DNA of 46,962 nucleotides from Seison nebaliae. Lineage: Eukaryota; Rotifera; Pararotatoria; Seisonacea; Seisonidae. Position 1 is the first letter of the stretch; each line of letters opens with the position of its first letter. The notes beneath the pieces are model-generated. The model did not search any database, was not told where the DNA came from, and saw only the letters and a program-made list of their open reading frames with translations. Below, in pieces: positions 1-11,790 of this stretch. Location of the stretch: the NCBI GenBank assembly GCA_023231475.1, contig JALJEE010001245.1, positions 1-46,962 of the forward strand, in the 5' to 3' direction. The position numbers and the translations under genes were made by a program.

Positions 1-316
1 AATCGGTTTTGTACCAATTAATGAATCTTATCGTTCGTTCGTTAGATTAGACGAACCGAAATTAGTTCACGCAAATTGTGTCGATGGAAAAATTTTCCGA
101 CAAATGTTAACTATTTGGAAATTCCATGAGATGTCTTCGAAAAAGAATTCGTGTCAAATTCATTTCCATATCGTTTTCGAATTTCGATCAGCTATGTACT
201 GTCATTTGTCCACGGTCTTCTTTGATAAAGTTGTGAAGCAGATGGTCGGTGCATTCCTAAAGGAAGCTCAAAGGCAATCTCAAAGTCGGAAACCTCATCA
301 ACATTTTCATAAATAA
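1..316 (+). CDS. COQ10: COQ10-like coenzyme Q-binding protein, 3' end
   Basis: The window opens inside this gene. Frame 2 is open from base 2 to the TAA at 314-316 and encodes the last 104 residues. COQ10 proteins are mitochondrial START/polyketide-cyclase-like lipid carriers that bind ubiquinone and support respiration and CoQ synthesis. Family landmarks are visible in order: GFVPINESYRSFV, a beta-strand LVHANCVDG, the W-x-F element (IWKFHE), CQIHFHIVFEF and the C-terminal helix FFDKVVKQMVGAFLKEAQRQ, which matches the FFDEVVKQMVAAFE region of animal COQ10. The protein ends in a short basic His-rich tail. AATAAA overlaps the stop codon. The N-terminal half, including any mitochondrial presequence, lies outside the window. 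The next gene starts 75 bp downstream on the same strand. Family assignment is firm; which COQ10 paralogue this is cannot be told. Confidence 0.9.
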   Translation, partial: IGFVPINESYRSFVRLDEPKLVHANCVDGKIFRQMLTIWKFHEMSSKKNSCQIHFHIVFEFRSAMYCHLSTVFFDKVVKQMVGAFLKEAQRQSQSRKPHQHFHK

Positions 317-391
317 AATTTGTTGAAAAAAAATCTTTAATTTCTTTTTTATTTTCATTTAATTTAAACAAGTAAATAGATTTAGTTTCCG

Positions 392-3121
392 ATGTTTGTG
401 AATTTCTTTGATGACGAAGAAGAGGAAATTGAGGATGAAAATGTTTTGACAGTAGAAGATGAGAAAATTCGTGAGAAATTTTCAAAATTAAAAAATGCAA
501 CTGATGAAATAAATGAAACGGAAAGTTCAATCTTTTTTTGAAAAAAATCGTTTTTAATATTTTGATTTAAAGATGTTTTTCTTGAGAATGCTCAAGAGAA
601 TACGACGGATTTATTACGAGGAGTAATAGAAGAATATGATGATGAGAATGCGATGCCATTTGATAAATTGAAAGAATTTGTTGAAGTGGATTTAGAATTG
701 ACCACAGATAATGAAATAGAGAAGATAAAAGAGAAGAAGAATGATGTCTTGATTGAATCGACGAGTGAAATTAATTCGGATGCAATCATTAAACAGATAT
801 TAAAGAAGAAAGAAAAAATTAAAGATGATTCGAATGAGCACAATTATTTTGAAAGAATTAAGTTCTAAATTTTAATTTATTCTGTAAAAATAATTTTTTT
901 AGAATCTTAAGAAATTCATCGAATGATTTAATGAAATTTAGTAATGGAATGAAAATGTCAAAGAAATTGTATAATTCTCTCTTCAAATTCCAAGTTACTG
1001 GTGTTCGATGGTTATGGGAATTGCATCAGAAAGATATCGGTGGAATATTAGCTGATGAAATGGGATTAGGTTCCACAATTTCAATTTTTTTAAAATAAAT
1101 TCTCTTTTAGGCAAAACTATTCAAATAATTGCTTTCATTTCTACTATTCGAACAAGTGAAAGAAAAACTGCTTATTATCAATTTAGTCGGAAGAAATTTC
1201 TTGGTCCAATATTAATCATTTGTCCATTGTCAGTTATTGAACATTGGTTAAACAAGTTTCATGAATATGCTCCAGAATTTCGAATTTTCATTCTTCATTC
1301 AATGACAAATTCTGGATTAGATTATGTTAATTTTTCTTCTGAGAAATTTAAAATAATTTGTATTTAAAGAAATTCATCATTGAATCAGCGAATAACACTC
1401 AAGATTCAATTTTAATAACATCTTATGGAACATTGATTCATTATGGGGATTGGTTAACTGAACATCAATGGCATTATATAATTTTGGATGAAGGTGATAG
1501 AATAAAAAATTATGAAACGAAAAGAAGTCAAATTGTGAAAAAATTCGATACTCCTCATCGTCTCATATTGACCGCTGCTCCTATTCAAAATAGTTTGAAA
1601 GAATTATGGTCATTATTCAATTTTGTTGCTCCATCCAAATTGGGAGAGTTCAATGATTTCGAATCGGAATTCCTACATCCCATCATGAGTGGAACATGTG
1701 CCAATGCGATCGAATACCAAATGAATGAAGCGAAAGAATCACTGAAACGACTGAAAGGAATTGTTGCTCCTTTCATGTTTCGTCGCACTAAAACCGGTTT
1801 ACAAAAATATCTCAATTTACCTGAAAAAAGAGAACAAATAATATTTTGTAATTTGACGACAGAACAATATGATTTATATGAACGATTATTAGAAGATGAA
1901 TTCACTCATAATACAATGCAAAAATTGAAATTTCCTTTTAGAACTTTTATGCAAATGAGATTTTTATGTAATCATCCTGATATCTTTTTGAGGTGTAAGG
2001 ACGATTCGAAAGAATATGATAAATTCATGAAAAATTTAATGAAATTAAGAAAAGGAGAAATTAATGTTAATTCTTCAGATTATGGTAAAATCAGAAAATC
2101 AGGGAAAATGTCAATATTGAAGAAACTATTGAAACATTTCCATCAGTTTAATCATAAAGTTCTTTTATTTTCCCAATCGATTCGCATGTTGGATATTATC
2201 GAAAATTTCTTATTAGAACATAGTCCAATTCCATATAAATATAGAAGAATGGATGGTGATACATCAGCAAAGAATCGTCCGAGAATTGTTGAAGAATTTA
2301 ATTTGAACAAAAATATTTTCTTATTTCTCCTGTCAACTAAAGTGGGTGGAATTGGATTGAATTTAACGGGAGCTGATCGAATTATTATATTTGATCCCGA
2401 TTGGAATCCTTCTAATGATCTACAAGCGAAAGAACGTGCTTGGCGTATCGGTCAAACGAAAGAAGTAAATATTTATCGTTTTATTACACCTGGAACAATT
2501 GAAGAGATGATTTATCATCGACAAATCTGCAAAATGTTAATTTCCAACCGAATTCTTCATAATCATTTAAATCATAGAAACTTTTTGAAATCGAATAGTT
2601 TCTTCGATCTTTTCCAATTGAAATCTCCTCTAATTCGAGAAGAGAAGAAGAATGATAATTTATTAACTGATACGGATATTTTATTAAAACCGATCGAAGA
2701 AGAAGATAATAATCCATTGATTATTTCAAATAGAAAAGATTTCATTGATTTGAAGAGGAATAATCATTTAGCACGTGCTCATCAGAAAGAATTAAAAAAG
2801 ATCTTGAAATTACAAAATGTTCGAAGTATCATTATGAATGATAATCTTATGAATTCGTTGAACAATGATATCATTACCACTAATATCGATGATCATATTG
2901 AAATAGAAACGATCAAAGAAGAAACAAAAACCTCCCAAAAAGTACCTCAAAGAAATACGAAAAGTATAAAAATCAAGGAGAAATTATTGGAACATAATCG
3001 ACCATCTGTCAAACCGGCAAGTTTCTTATCTGCAACAATCGATTTAACTCGACGAAAACGATCAATTAAGAAGACAGATACAAATAAGAATGGAAAGAAG
3101 AAAAAAATGGAAAAGAAATAA
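392..3121 (+). CDS. ERCC6: CSB/ERCC6-like SNF2 family DNA repair translocase
   Basis: Five exons join in phase: 392-524, 573-861, 903-1069, 1111-1325 and 1370-3121, giving 851 residues. CSB is the ATP-dependent translocase that starts transcription-coupled nucleotide excision repair at stalled RNA polymerase II. An acidic N-terminus is followed by the CSB-typical [10 protein letters not shown], motif I GDE/ADEMGLGKTIQ split by intron 3 (GKT near residues 197-199), a motif II that reads DEGD (308-311), then [18 protein letters not shown]. The C-lobe has [12 protein letters not shown] and [11 protein letters not shown]. The stretch [13 protein letters not shown] plus [11 protein letters not shown] closely matches CSB rather than other SNF2 proteins. 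The C-terminus is short and basic; human CSB is about 1,490 residues, and its ubiquitin-binding C-terminal region is not evident here. Introns are 41-48 nt. The start is the first ATG in frame; an additional 5' exon cannot be excluded. Confidence 0.9.
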
Positions 3122-3351
3122 TGTGAAATCCTGCATTTTTTATTCAAACCGAACAATGTTGATAATGATGAAAGTGAATATTGATGGAATTATTGAAATG
3201 TTTGAACGAGTGAGAAAGTAGATGAATTAATAAGAAAAAGAGTAAAGAATCAGATTGATTTTTGTCCGAGATCCATTTGGGAAAATTCTTCCTTGTTATA
3301 TTTCTTGTAAAGATTCTCAAACTATATTCTTTTATTATGATAAAATTAAAT

Positions 3352-3645
3352 TTAATGTAATTTCCTATCTTCATATTTCTGATTAGCGAAATCGTTTAAA
3401 TACAAATCGATCAATTGTTCATATTGTTGAGCGTCTTGTGCATTGAGATATTGGTTTGCTAACTGTCTCATTGGTAAATAGGAAGCAACCAGACTCTCTA
3501 ACACGTTCGATCGTTGAGAGAAGTCGTTCCTCGTTTCTTTGGCTCTTGGAATTTCATTGATTTGGTTGTTTGAAGATTTGATGGGGAAATATCTTCCAGA
3601 AATCGTTTGAATTGCCAAAATGACGACAAATAGAATAATTTTCAT
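3352..3645 (-). CDS. small secreted protein, unknown function
   Basis: A 97-residue single-exon frame begins with a clear signal peptide (MKIILFVVILAIQTISG, predicted cut before RYFPIK). The remaining 80 or so residues carry no cysteine. They contain an amphipathic helical stretch (LESLVASYLPMRQLANQYLN) and a second helix-like segment ending ANQKYEDRKLH. I chose the ATG at 3645-3643 because it sits directly before the hydrophobic core. The open frame extends upstream to 3756, but those residues are not signal-like. The gene converges tail to tail with CSB. No family recognised. It could be a peptide precursor, since a few basic sites are present, but there is no obvious repeated peptide or amidation glycine. 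Confidence 0.55.
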   Translation of the reverse strand: MKIILFVVILAIQTISGRYFPIKSSNNQINEIPRAKETRNDFSQRSNVLESLVASYLPMRQLANQYLNAQDAQQYEQLIDLYLNDFANQKYEDRKLH

Positions 3646-4883
3646 TCTTATTCTAAATGTTGAAAATTCTAAAAGAAGAAAAGAAAAATTATTCTTAAAC
3701 TTTCCAATAATTGTTAAATGTTTTTTGCAATTCTTTTCAAATGAGAAAACATTCATATGGACTTAAGGGAAATACGTTCGAATTCTTCGACAACTTTTCT
3801 CCTCATGCAAAATAGTAGGTATTTGTTAGAACGTAAAATTATGATTATAATCGATCTTCACTTATAATAAGGATTTTGGAAGAAAATTCTCATGAAAAAT
3901 TCATCGTCTAGTGTTTAAGGAACTTGATTTGTTAGTCATTGGAAAGAAAGTTAACTTAACGATGAAAACTTTATAAATAGTTACTGATGCATCTCAACTT
4001 TTTCATGTAAAGTGTCATAGTTATGTTGAATGGGGATATGGTGGCAGAATGCAAAATAATAATTGTAACTGCGAAAATCATATGCAGTAAACGATAATTA
4101 AACGGTAGTAGGAGTTAGAAATAGTTGAAATATTGGAAGAATTTTCTTCTAATTGCAAAGTGGAAGAATTATCGATTAAGTTGTCTAAATAAGTCTCACA
4201 TCCTCAAACGAACGCAATATAATCATCAACATATTATTAAGACATTGGGAAAGTGCGGAATGTTATAATTAAAGATTTACTGGAGACACGGAAACGAATG
4301 ACAGAGAACGATATGATGCACATGGCGCAGGCGAAATGACTATTAGGAATTTAGGAAATTTCCAATATTTCATAGAAATTCGACCAATAATAAAGTACCC
4401 GACGTAATTAGTGAATAATAAAATTTAATACAATAATGTCTTTTAGGTATTACGTAGGACGATTCATTTCAAATGAAGATGAAACCTTCAGAAACATAAT
4501 ATAATGGAGTATTCTCATTATGGAATATAATTTTTTCTATTGATAAATATCATTCCTATTAGCATTCTGGGGTTATTATTTCTAGAAATTTGAATTAAAA
4601 TATCATTCTCTTATTTCAAAATTGTCAGTTTTTCCACCATACATATATTAAAATATATCACGATAATTATATGAGATTGTCGAAAGATTATTATAAATAT
4701 CTCGTCTGCTTTTCTCGTCCTCAAGACAAACTTGAAACACATTATTCTTATTATTAATTAAAACATCAAACATATTACAGGAGATATCATCTATCGGCAA
4801 TATAAATAAAACAATTAGCCATATGGACTGCGAAAAGAAATTTTGCACGAAAAAATGTTGAATGTTTTATCTATTTTTCAAAT
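3646..4883. other. intergenic, no gene seen
   Basis: About 1.2 kb of AT-rich DNA. The only longer open frame (minus, 4648-4848) lacks an ATG at its start. No RNA gene, repeat array or conserved motif was recognised. Confidence 0.5.
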
Positions 4884-5424
4884 TTATCCCGACGGGAATA
4901 AATCTAATAAATAATAAAAAAAAATGTTATTAGAAGATGAAATTGAAATTATATTTTATTATTTATAAATTTGAAATAATTAAAAATGAAGAAGATCGTT
5001 TAATTTTCTTACCGTAAATCCTCCAAGCTTTCTCGCGAACTTCAGGTTCTGACAGATATTTCCTTAATGCTTTTGATTCCACTTTGTTATGATGGATATC
5101 TGCAAAGACTTGTTTGCCTTTCCTTATTTCATCACGTTTATAATGTAGGGCATAAGGAGCATTTGACTCAGAGTGTCTAAAAGGTGTGACGGTTTTCGGT
5201 CTCATCCTTTTCCATAGCATGAGAGATATGATGAGAAAACCATATACCATAATAACACTAACAATGAATTGCATTGCACCATGCATCGAACGATAATTAG
5301 TAGCTGGTGTTGTGTGATCTATATCGATTTGCTTACTCAGATTCTGTGAGATAACCAACCGCAACATACGACTCAGATCTGTCACAATGAACGTTAACCA
5401 TTCTGTACTGTTGGAATGCATCAT
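4884..5424 (-). CDS. single-pass membrane protein, unassigned (KCNE-like topology)
   Basis: Two exons: 5424-5013 and a tiny last exon 4903-4884, joined through a GTAAGA donor and a TTATTAG acceptor, giving 143 residues. The second exon adds only the end of the chain (DLFPSG). The N-terminal about 50 residues are polar with possible N-glycosylation sites (NST near residue 5 and NLS). One transmembrane segment follows (MQFIVSVIMVYGFLIISLML), then WKRMRPK as a positive stop-transfer and a charged cytoplasmic tail of about 70 residues. This order, with a short glycosylatable ectodomain, one TM and a basic juxtamembrane tail, is that of KCNE potassium-channel accessory subunits. However, the conserved KCNE post-TM motif is not clearly present, so I do not assign the family. 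If the intron is not used, the chain simply reads on to a stop at 4963. Confidence 0.6.
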
Positions 5425-7519
5425 CCTTTTAACGTCTTATGTATTCAAACAGAGGAACAATTACGAGATGCATATGACTGAAGATAATGTAAGAGAACAG
5501 TAGGAATTCACTATATCATAACTCCTCCAGATCAGTTGTGTTTAGATTACTTTAAAATAGAGGAAGAATTACTATGTGATTGTTTGAAGGAAAGGAAACT
5601 ATTTATTTGAGTACGCATCTCTTACATTAGAGGCATTAACAACAACTTTTCTTATTACCTTCCTACAGCGTTGGATGTTTATCAATCAACAGATGAACCA
5701 ACTGTTAAAATTCTTTGTGTTTTTTAAACGTTATGAGAATCATCTCCATCATATACCATCACAGATGTATCATCCCATTTCGAATGACATTCAAATTAAT
5801 CATAGAACTATATATTACGTGAGCTGTACAAAAAACCATATTATCTTACAATTAAGCTTAAATGTACACATACGTATATATCAGTTTCAAAGTGATGTCA
5901 GTTTAAAGCAAATTTCTTTGCTAATTTATTAGATTTTCTAATATCGTCAATTTCGATAAACTTTCGCTGTTTAATACAATCCTTACAAAGTAAGATTTGA
6001 GGATATTATACAGTATTATATAGATGTTAATCAATATGTAAATAATCAAATTTCTTTCTAATTGTTTCCGTTATCAACTTAATAGAGTAAGTTCTTAGTC
6101 TCTTTCCCATAATTATTGCACCATTTTAATTTTTTCAACCGATATTATCATTATTATTAATTTATGTGCTCAATAAACACATCTATTTTCTGGTCCATAA
6201 TTAACCTTTATTCCAATATTGTCATCTAATGTGTTCATCTAATTCTGATTTTATGTTAATTGAAAATTAATCTCCATAAAGATCTATATTTACGGTTCAT
6301 CAGCTAAAGTCGGACAATACCAAAGAAAAAAATTAAAATGAACATCATGGGGCAAAATTAACCTTAGCACATATTAAATTTAAATAAGATTATTGTTCTC
6401 TTGTCAGCAAAAATCTATCTATTGTTCTCCAATTTACGTTGAATAAATCTAACCGAAATTAACAACTATTCAAATATAAGAAATAACAGAACTCTACTAA
6501 AGTTCTATTATCAGTCGCACGACTGTTATGTCATTGTATATAACTATCATTTTATATGAAACGTAAACAGTCAAATATTGTAGGAAAAATTGTAGAAATT
6601 GTCCAGTTGGAAATGCAAAAAAATTTCATGAAACAAATAAGTAGACGATCCACTACTCCTCATATTTCTAAATAATAAATTATTTAGGACAACTTGAAAA
6701 TGAAGAAAGGTTGCACCAAATGCCTCTTGACTTTCAGATAATCATTTTGTGCCCAACACACTTTTGATTATACGATTTGTAAAGAATATAAGGGAGTATT
6801 GAATCAACTGTCGGAAAGTTTTAGATAACTTTACAACTCCACGTGTTAGTGACTCATAAATCACAGTGAAAAACCCATAAAGTTTTTTCTACTATTTTTT
6901 ATTTCTGAATTGGAAACTATCGAAAATACATATTTTTGGAGTAAAACTGTGTTATCACTATTAGATTTAATCTGATATAATATGTAATTTAATACATCTT
7001 CATTATGAACATTCATGAACCAATCATTCCCATCGAAACATCAACAGTTTATAACTGTCTTTTTGAGTATAATAATCAATAACTACCGCAAAAATAATCA
7101 TATAATTTGTTGGTTAATAAACTCTTTAGCCTTCTGTTAAAGAATTTTGCCAGTTGTATATCCTCCTACCAAATCATATAATGATTAATGTGTGATTAAT
7201 GTATATATACATATTATAATATATATACATATATATGTAAATATAATTATAATTATAGCACAATACTCGAGTTGTGTGAGGAATTCTCTCATGAATATCG
7301 AAAGTCATGTTTTGCGAGAAATAATTAGTCATACTATTAATAATGAGAAACTATTTGATATTATTTACATTATATGATAAATTAATTATGAAAAATAATG
7401 AATTTATGATAATTATATGATTCCTCATATATACAAACAAATTATTATTTTTAATAGTTTGTTGACAAAAGTAGTATAAACTTGTCGATTTATAGTGCGA
7501 TAAAATGGAAATATAAATA
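5425..7519. other. intergenic, AT-rich, no gene seen
   Basis: About 2.1 kb with only short chance frames (for example plus 5675-5932). There is an (AT)-rich microsatellite-like tract around 7200-7250. Nothing recognisable as coding or structural RNA. Confidence 0.5.
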
Positions 7520-10500
7520 TTAATGAATTCGTTTGCATTTGGATTCATATAAACAATTCGATTTCATCGCATTATATGTTCCATTATGGAAAATGTTCAA
7601 TTCTTCACTTGCTACTTTCGATATACCTTGATTGATCTTATTAATTTCCATCCATATCTCATCTAACGAAAAACTTTCTTGTCCATTCCAACAATTTAAC
7701 ATTAAATTAAATCTGTCAACAATACAATAATATGAATATGAACGAGAAAAATATAATAACAATCTTTCAGTTATTTCTGAAGTGAATAATAGTGAGTTCT
7801 TTTTACAAGATACTCGTGAAAATTTGTTCGGTTTGATGAAGGAGCAGTTCTCGGAAATTGATTGACAATAAGAATTCTTCGAACAAAATCGATTTAATAT
7901 TGATGGATGATAATATCCGGATTTACTTTTATTCTCTTCCATTCTTATTTGATCATCACTTTGATATGGATTCTTCGTCTTATGACGTAATTCCATAACA
8001 TTCTCATACGAATGAGTACTGCTAACGGATGTATCAATCAAATCCTCATCCCCATTCGTACTTTTTGAAGATTTTGAAAGATTTTGTTCTGAAGAATTGA
8101 TGGATTCACTTTTGAGTTCACGATATGATTGTAACAACATTCCTGGAGGAGGCAATCGATAACCATTTTTCAAGTACTTTATAAAATTATTTTTAAAATT
8201 CATTGATTCGTTAATGAATAAATAATTCATTTCATTCGGATCAAGTAAAACTGTAAATTTCTTCTTGTTAATTTCCGTTAAAGAATATGGTTGTGCAACA
8301 CATAAGTGAAATATCTCCCAAAACACAACACCCAACGACCATATATCGTCCTCATATTTCGGAGTTTCATTCTCTAAAATATTCAGAGAAGACCAAAATA
8401 AAGGAATTTCTCGATTCTTCTTAAGTTCTGGATTTTTACCGTTGACTGCCATTCCGAAATCACCAATCTTTACTAAATCCTTTGAGAAGACTAGAATATT
8501 TCTTGCGGCTATATCGGAGTGGATGATCTGGAGAATATTTTTGAATTAACATTCGTGAATCAAAAAATTAGGGAACCTTATGACTATGAAGGAATTTCAG
8601 TCCGTTGGTGACTTGTTGACAATAATCGGATAATTGTTTGAAAACAAGAAACTTCTCCAAACAATTTAGTTTCTTATTCCTATTACAAATTCCTCTTACC
8701 ACATTCTCGAACTCAATAGAATAGATGTAACATCCATCTTCGAATGATAAAGTGGATGAATTAATTGTTGAAATTAAGAGATCGTCATTCATTCTCATTT
8801 TCTGAAATCGAACACCAAAATTGACGGTTGAAGCAATCGTCTGCAAATATTCGGTTAGGTTGCCTAATTTGGCAAATTCCATCACTAAATATATTCCATC
8901 ATGTTCATCGGTAGAAATGCCGATCATTCGACAAACGTTTTCTCTTCCACCATTCTCTTCATTTTGAAGAATTTCGAAAATATTATATTCGTTTAAAATA
9001 TCGCTAATTCCACTATTACAACCGAATTCTAAAAAATTAAACCATCAAAAAGTGAAGGTTAAAATCTATAAAAAGAATATTAACTTTTTCCAACTTTTAT
9101 CGCTACGTCTATACTATGTGATTTTTCTAAAGAAAGTTTCCCACTGATCACATTAGCAAAATGACCAGAACTCAAAGATCCGTTCACATGAAGTTTTTGG
9201 AAACTGATCCAATAACGATAATTCCCATTGTTCTTGTCACTTTCAAACTTCTTCATTTTGTTCGGATGATTAACCGATCGTAAAACGTAATAAATTAACG
9301 TTATGAGAATAATTAGCATTGGAATTGATATGAGTATAAAATAATAATCATCACTTTTTTGGTTCACATTAAACGAACTGGAAATAGTTACGTTCTCGTC
9401 CTTTCGACGATAAACAAATTGTCGACAATCATTATCACATAAGACTTGTTTGTTCATTCTCCAATACTCCCATTCGACTTCATCACAAATCTCATCCGGA
9501 CACACTTCATGATCATGACTGCATTGTATTTTCTTATTTAGGAATGACGTATCCGAATAATTTTTCCATTGACAACGATTTGTTTTACTTCCAGAATATG
9601 CACATGTCATATTGCATTCATGCACATCAGATCGTTCACAAGATTGGTGATTCTTTTTTTCAATTATAATTTCATTCTCCTGACATTTCTCTTCTATTGT
9701 TTTGGTGAAAATTAGAATTATCGGTTCACTTCTCACATGAAGATTATTTGAAAAGTTTGCCAATAGAGAACAATGTAATTTCTAAATATATTTATCAATT
9801 ATAATATATCGACAATCGATTCTTGTCTAACTTGATAGAATGAGGATGCATTTAAACTATAAATAATTCCTTGAAATTGAGAGATCATAATTATATTTTT
9901 TTTAGAGCAATCTATTGAAAATTCGACTGTCTTCTGACCATATAAGGATAGTGGTAATAATTGATAAATCTTTTGAGTAAGTTGGAATGATATGTGGAAT
10001 TCTTTAGAAATGATAACCAAAAGAAAAACTTGATAATATGGTGAAAAATGATTCGATATCTTCAAACCATTTTCGGATAAATATTTAAATTCTTTTTCAA
10101 TAATCTTTCCTATTTGCTTCATCGAATTAAAGTTTATTATTTTGATGACAAACGAGAATCTTTTACTGATTTTCATATAATCCATAATCGTGATAATTTG
10201 GAATGATGAATAGTGTAGTTCTAATTGGGATATGGATTTTGAAAAATCTATCAAATTTGAATAATGAAACAATGAAATATTTCAATTAATGATCAAGTTT
10301 AACCGAATATTAAAGTCGTACAATAATTGTCGATGTAGTTATAATAAAGTAAGAGGTTGAATGGTAATTCTTGGGAAATGTTCTTTCCGCAAACGATTTT
10401 GCTGTTCACAAATCTTTTCAATTTAATTCTTATTAATTTCAAAAAGGAATTTTGAAAAAAATTTAACGAAAAATAACTTCTGGTTTATTGTCTGACAATT

Positions 10501-11223
10501 CCTGATATGAAGAGATAATTGTATTTTCGGTTGAAAGACATCCAATGTTGGGAAGAGAGGAAAATTGTAGAATTTTTGATTAAATTTATCGAAAAAATAT
10601 TGACTATTATAATATTTTTGGAAGTTAAAAGGAACGAATTGGGATTGAAACGAAATTCCATAAAATTGTTCATTAATGGTATCAAAGTAGATTCCTTTGT
10701 TTAGATAAATGATCATTGACGAAATTAAATTGTTGGAAGATGACTGAATTTTCAGATCGAACATTGAATGAAATTCTAAATGAATTTTTGGTTTAATTTT
10801 CGCTTTCTGTTCGATAATATTCATCACAGGAATTTGATGAAGAATTTTATTTGCATTGAACAATAATTTGATTTTGAGAGGAGAATTATTATTGACATGT
10901 TTGAAATTTATTTTATGTAATTGACATGATTGAATCGAATGATTATTGAATAATTGAATATATTGAATTTGATAGATTTGTAATAAATTTCCTTTTTTTC
11001 TAATTTCCATCAGAACATAACGATCATCATGAAGTGTTGTTGATTTATTATTGATAGTGACATTGTGAAATATTACCTCGTGGAAGTTTGAGATTAATGT
11101 ACAGTTGATAGTAATGTTTGAGATGAATGGAGAAATATAGTGATATTGAACGTTAAGACAAATTGGAGAAAATTTCGGAAGAAAGATTGAGAAGAAGACG
11201 AAAAAGTGAAAGAATTGTATCAT
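7520..11223 (-). CDS. RET: RET-like receptor tyrosine kinase with degenerate kinase motifs
   Basis: Six exons join in phase: 11223-10478, 10413-10304, 10247-9832, 9781-9085, 9028-8577 and 8527-7520, giving 1,142 residues (human RET 1,114). RET transduces GDNF-family signals via GFR-alpha co-receptors. A signal peptide starts the chain, followed by about 450 residues of very diverged ectodomain. Identification rests on the cysteine-rich domain (about 494-543): CQWKN...CSHDHEVCPDEICDEVE...CDNDC aligns with human RET CQW...CPDGHCDVVE...CPQDC. One TM lies at about 572-593. The kinase keeps VAIK Lys653, alpha-C Glu670, catalytic-loop Asp812 and DFG (830-832). The glycine loop reads SSGHFANV, HRD is HSD (810-812), the APE motif is replaced by SLN, and no tyrosine is seen in the short activation loop. 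About 140 polar residues (about 938-1078) split subdomains X and XI. Catalytic competence is doubtful. The exon 1 donor (GTTATT) is the weakest join. Confidence 0.82.
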
Positions 11224-11790
11224 TATCAGTAATTATATAATGGATGTGTGAAATTTATTGATTGCATTGGACTTCTTTTCGATACGTAGGTAAGTTCAAA
11301 GAACTGGTATTGAACATGAAAATCTTGAACGGAGGAAATAATAAAGTGGAACAAGGTAAACATACGTCTGTGTATTTATAATGAAATATTGGAATGGATC
11401 AAAGTTTTTTTTTCGAAAATCATAATAATTGATCATAATAAATAGAAATTGCCAAAAAGCCTTCTAGCAGTGGAGTAATAATAAGGGGAATGTTCCTAAG
11501 CATTTAATGAGATTGGTATTGGCTAGATTTGTCTGATGATGAAAATTGGGTCTCTCTCTAATATTTATGAGTCAGCGAATTCGTATTTAGAAATAACTAT
11601 CATAGACATAATAAATTTCAATTTTCCTCTAATGTTTATTGCGGAAACCTTATCAAACAAATGCTTTAATAAGACACAGACGATTCTAATTGAACGATAT
11701 TATCGATAGTTCTACAGATTCATTTGGGCTGAATCGAAAATCATCAACTAACTAGATAAATGGAATAAATTTATTTAAATAGGAAAATAA
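11224..11790. other. intergenic, upstream of RET-like gene
   Basis: 567 bp between the RET-like start and the 3' end of the next minus-strand gene. It presumably carries the RET promoter; no specific element was recognised. Confidence 0.45.

Noticed and set aside
192-530. Minus-strand frame opposite COQ10 and CSB exon 1
   Set aside because: Antisense shadow of two well-supported plus-strand coding segments.
4648-4848. Minus-strand frame with signal-like N-terminus
   Set aside because: The frame begins with GTG, not ATG, and the hydrophobic segment precedes the first ATG; no splice structure rescues it.
4884-5424. KCNE potassium-channel subunit assignment
   Set aside because: Only topology agrees; the conserved post-TM KCNE motif could not be aligned, so the family name was not used.
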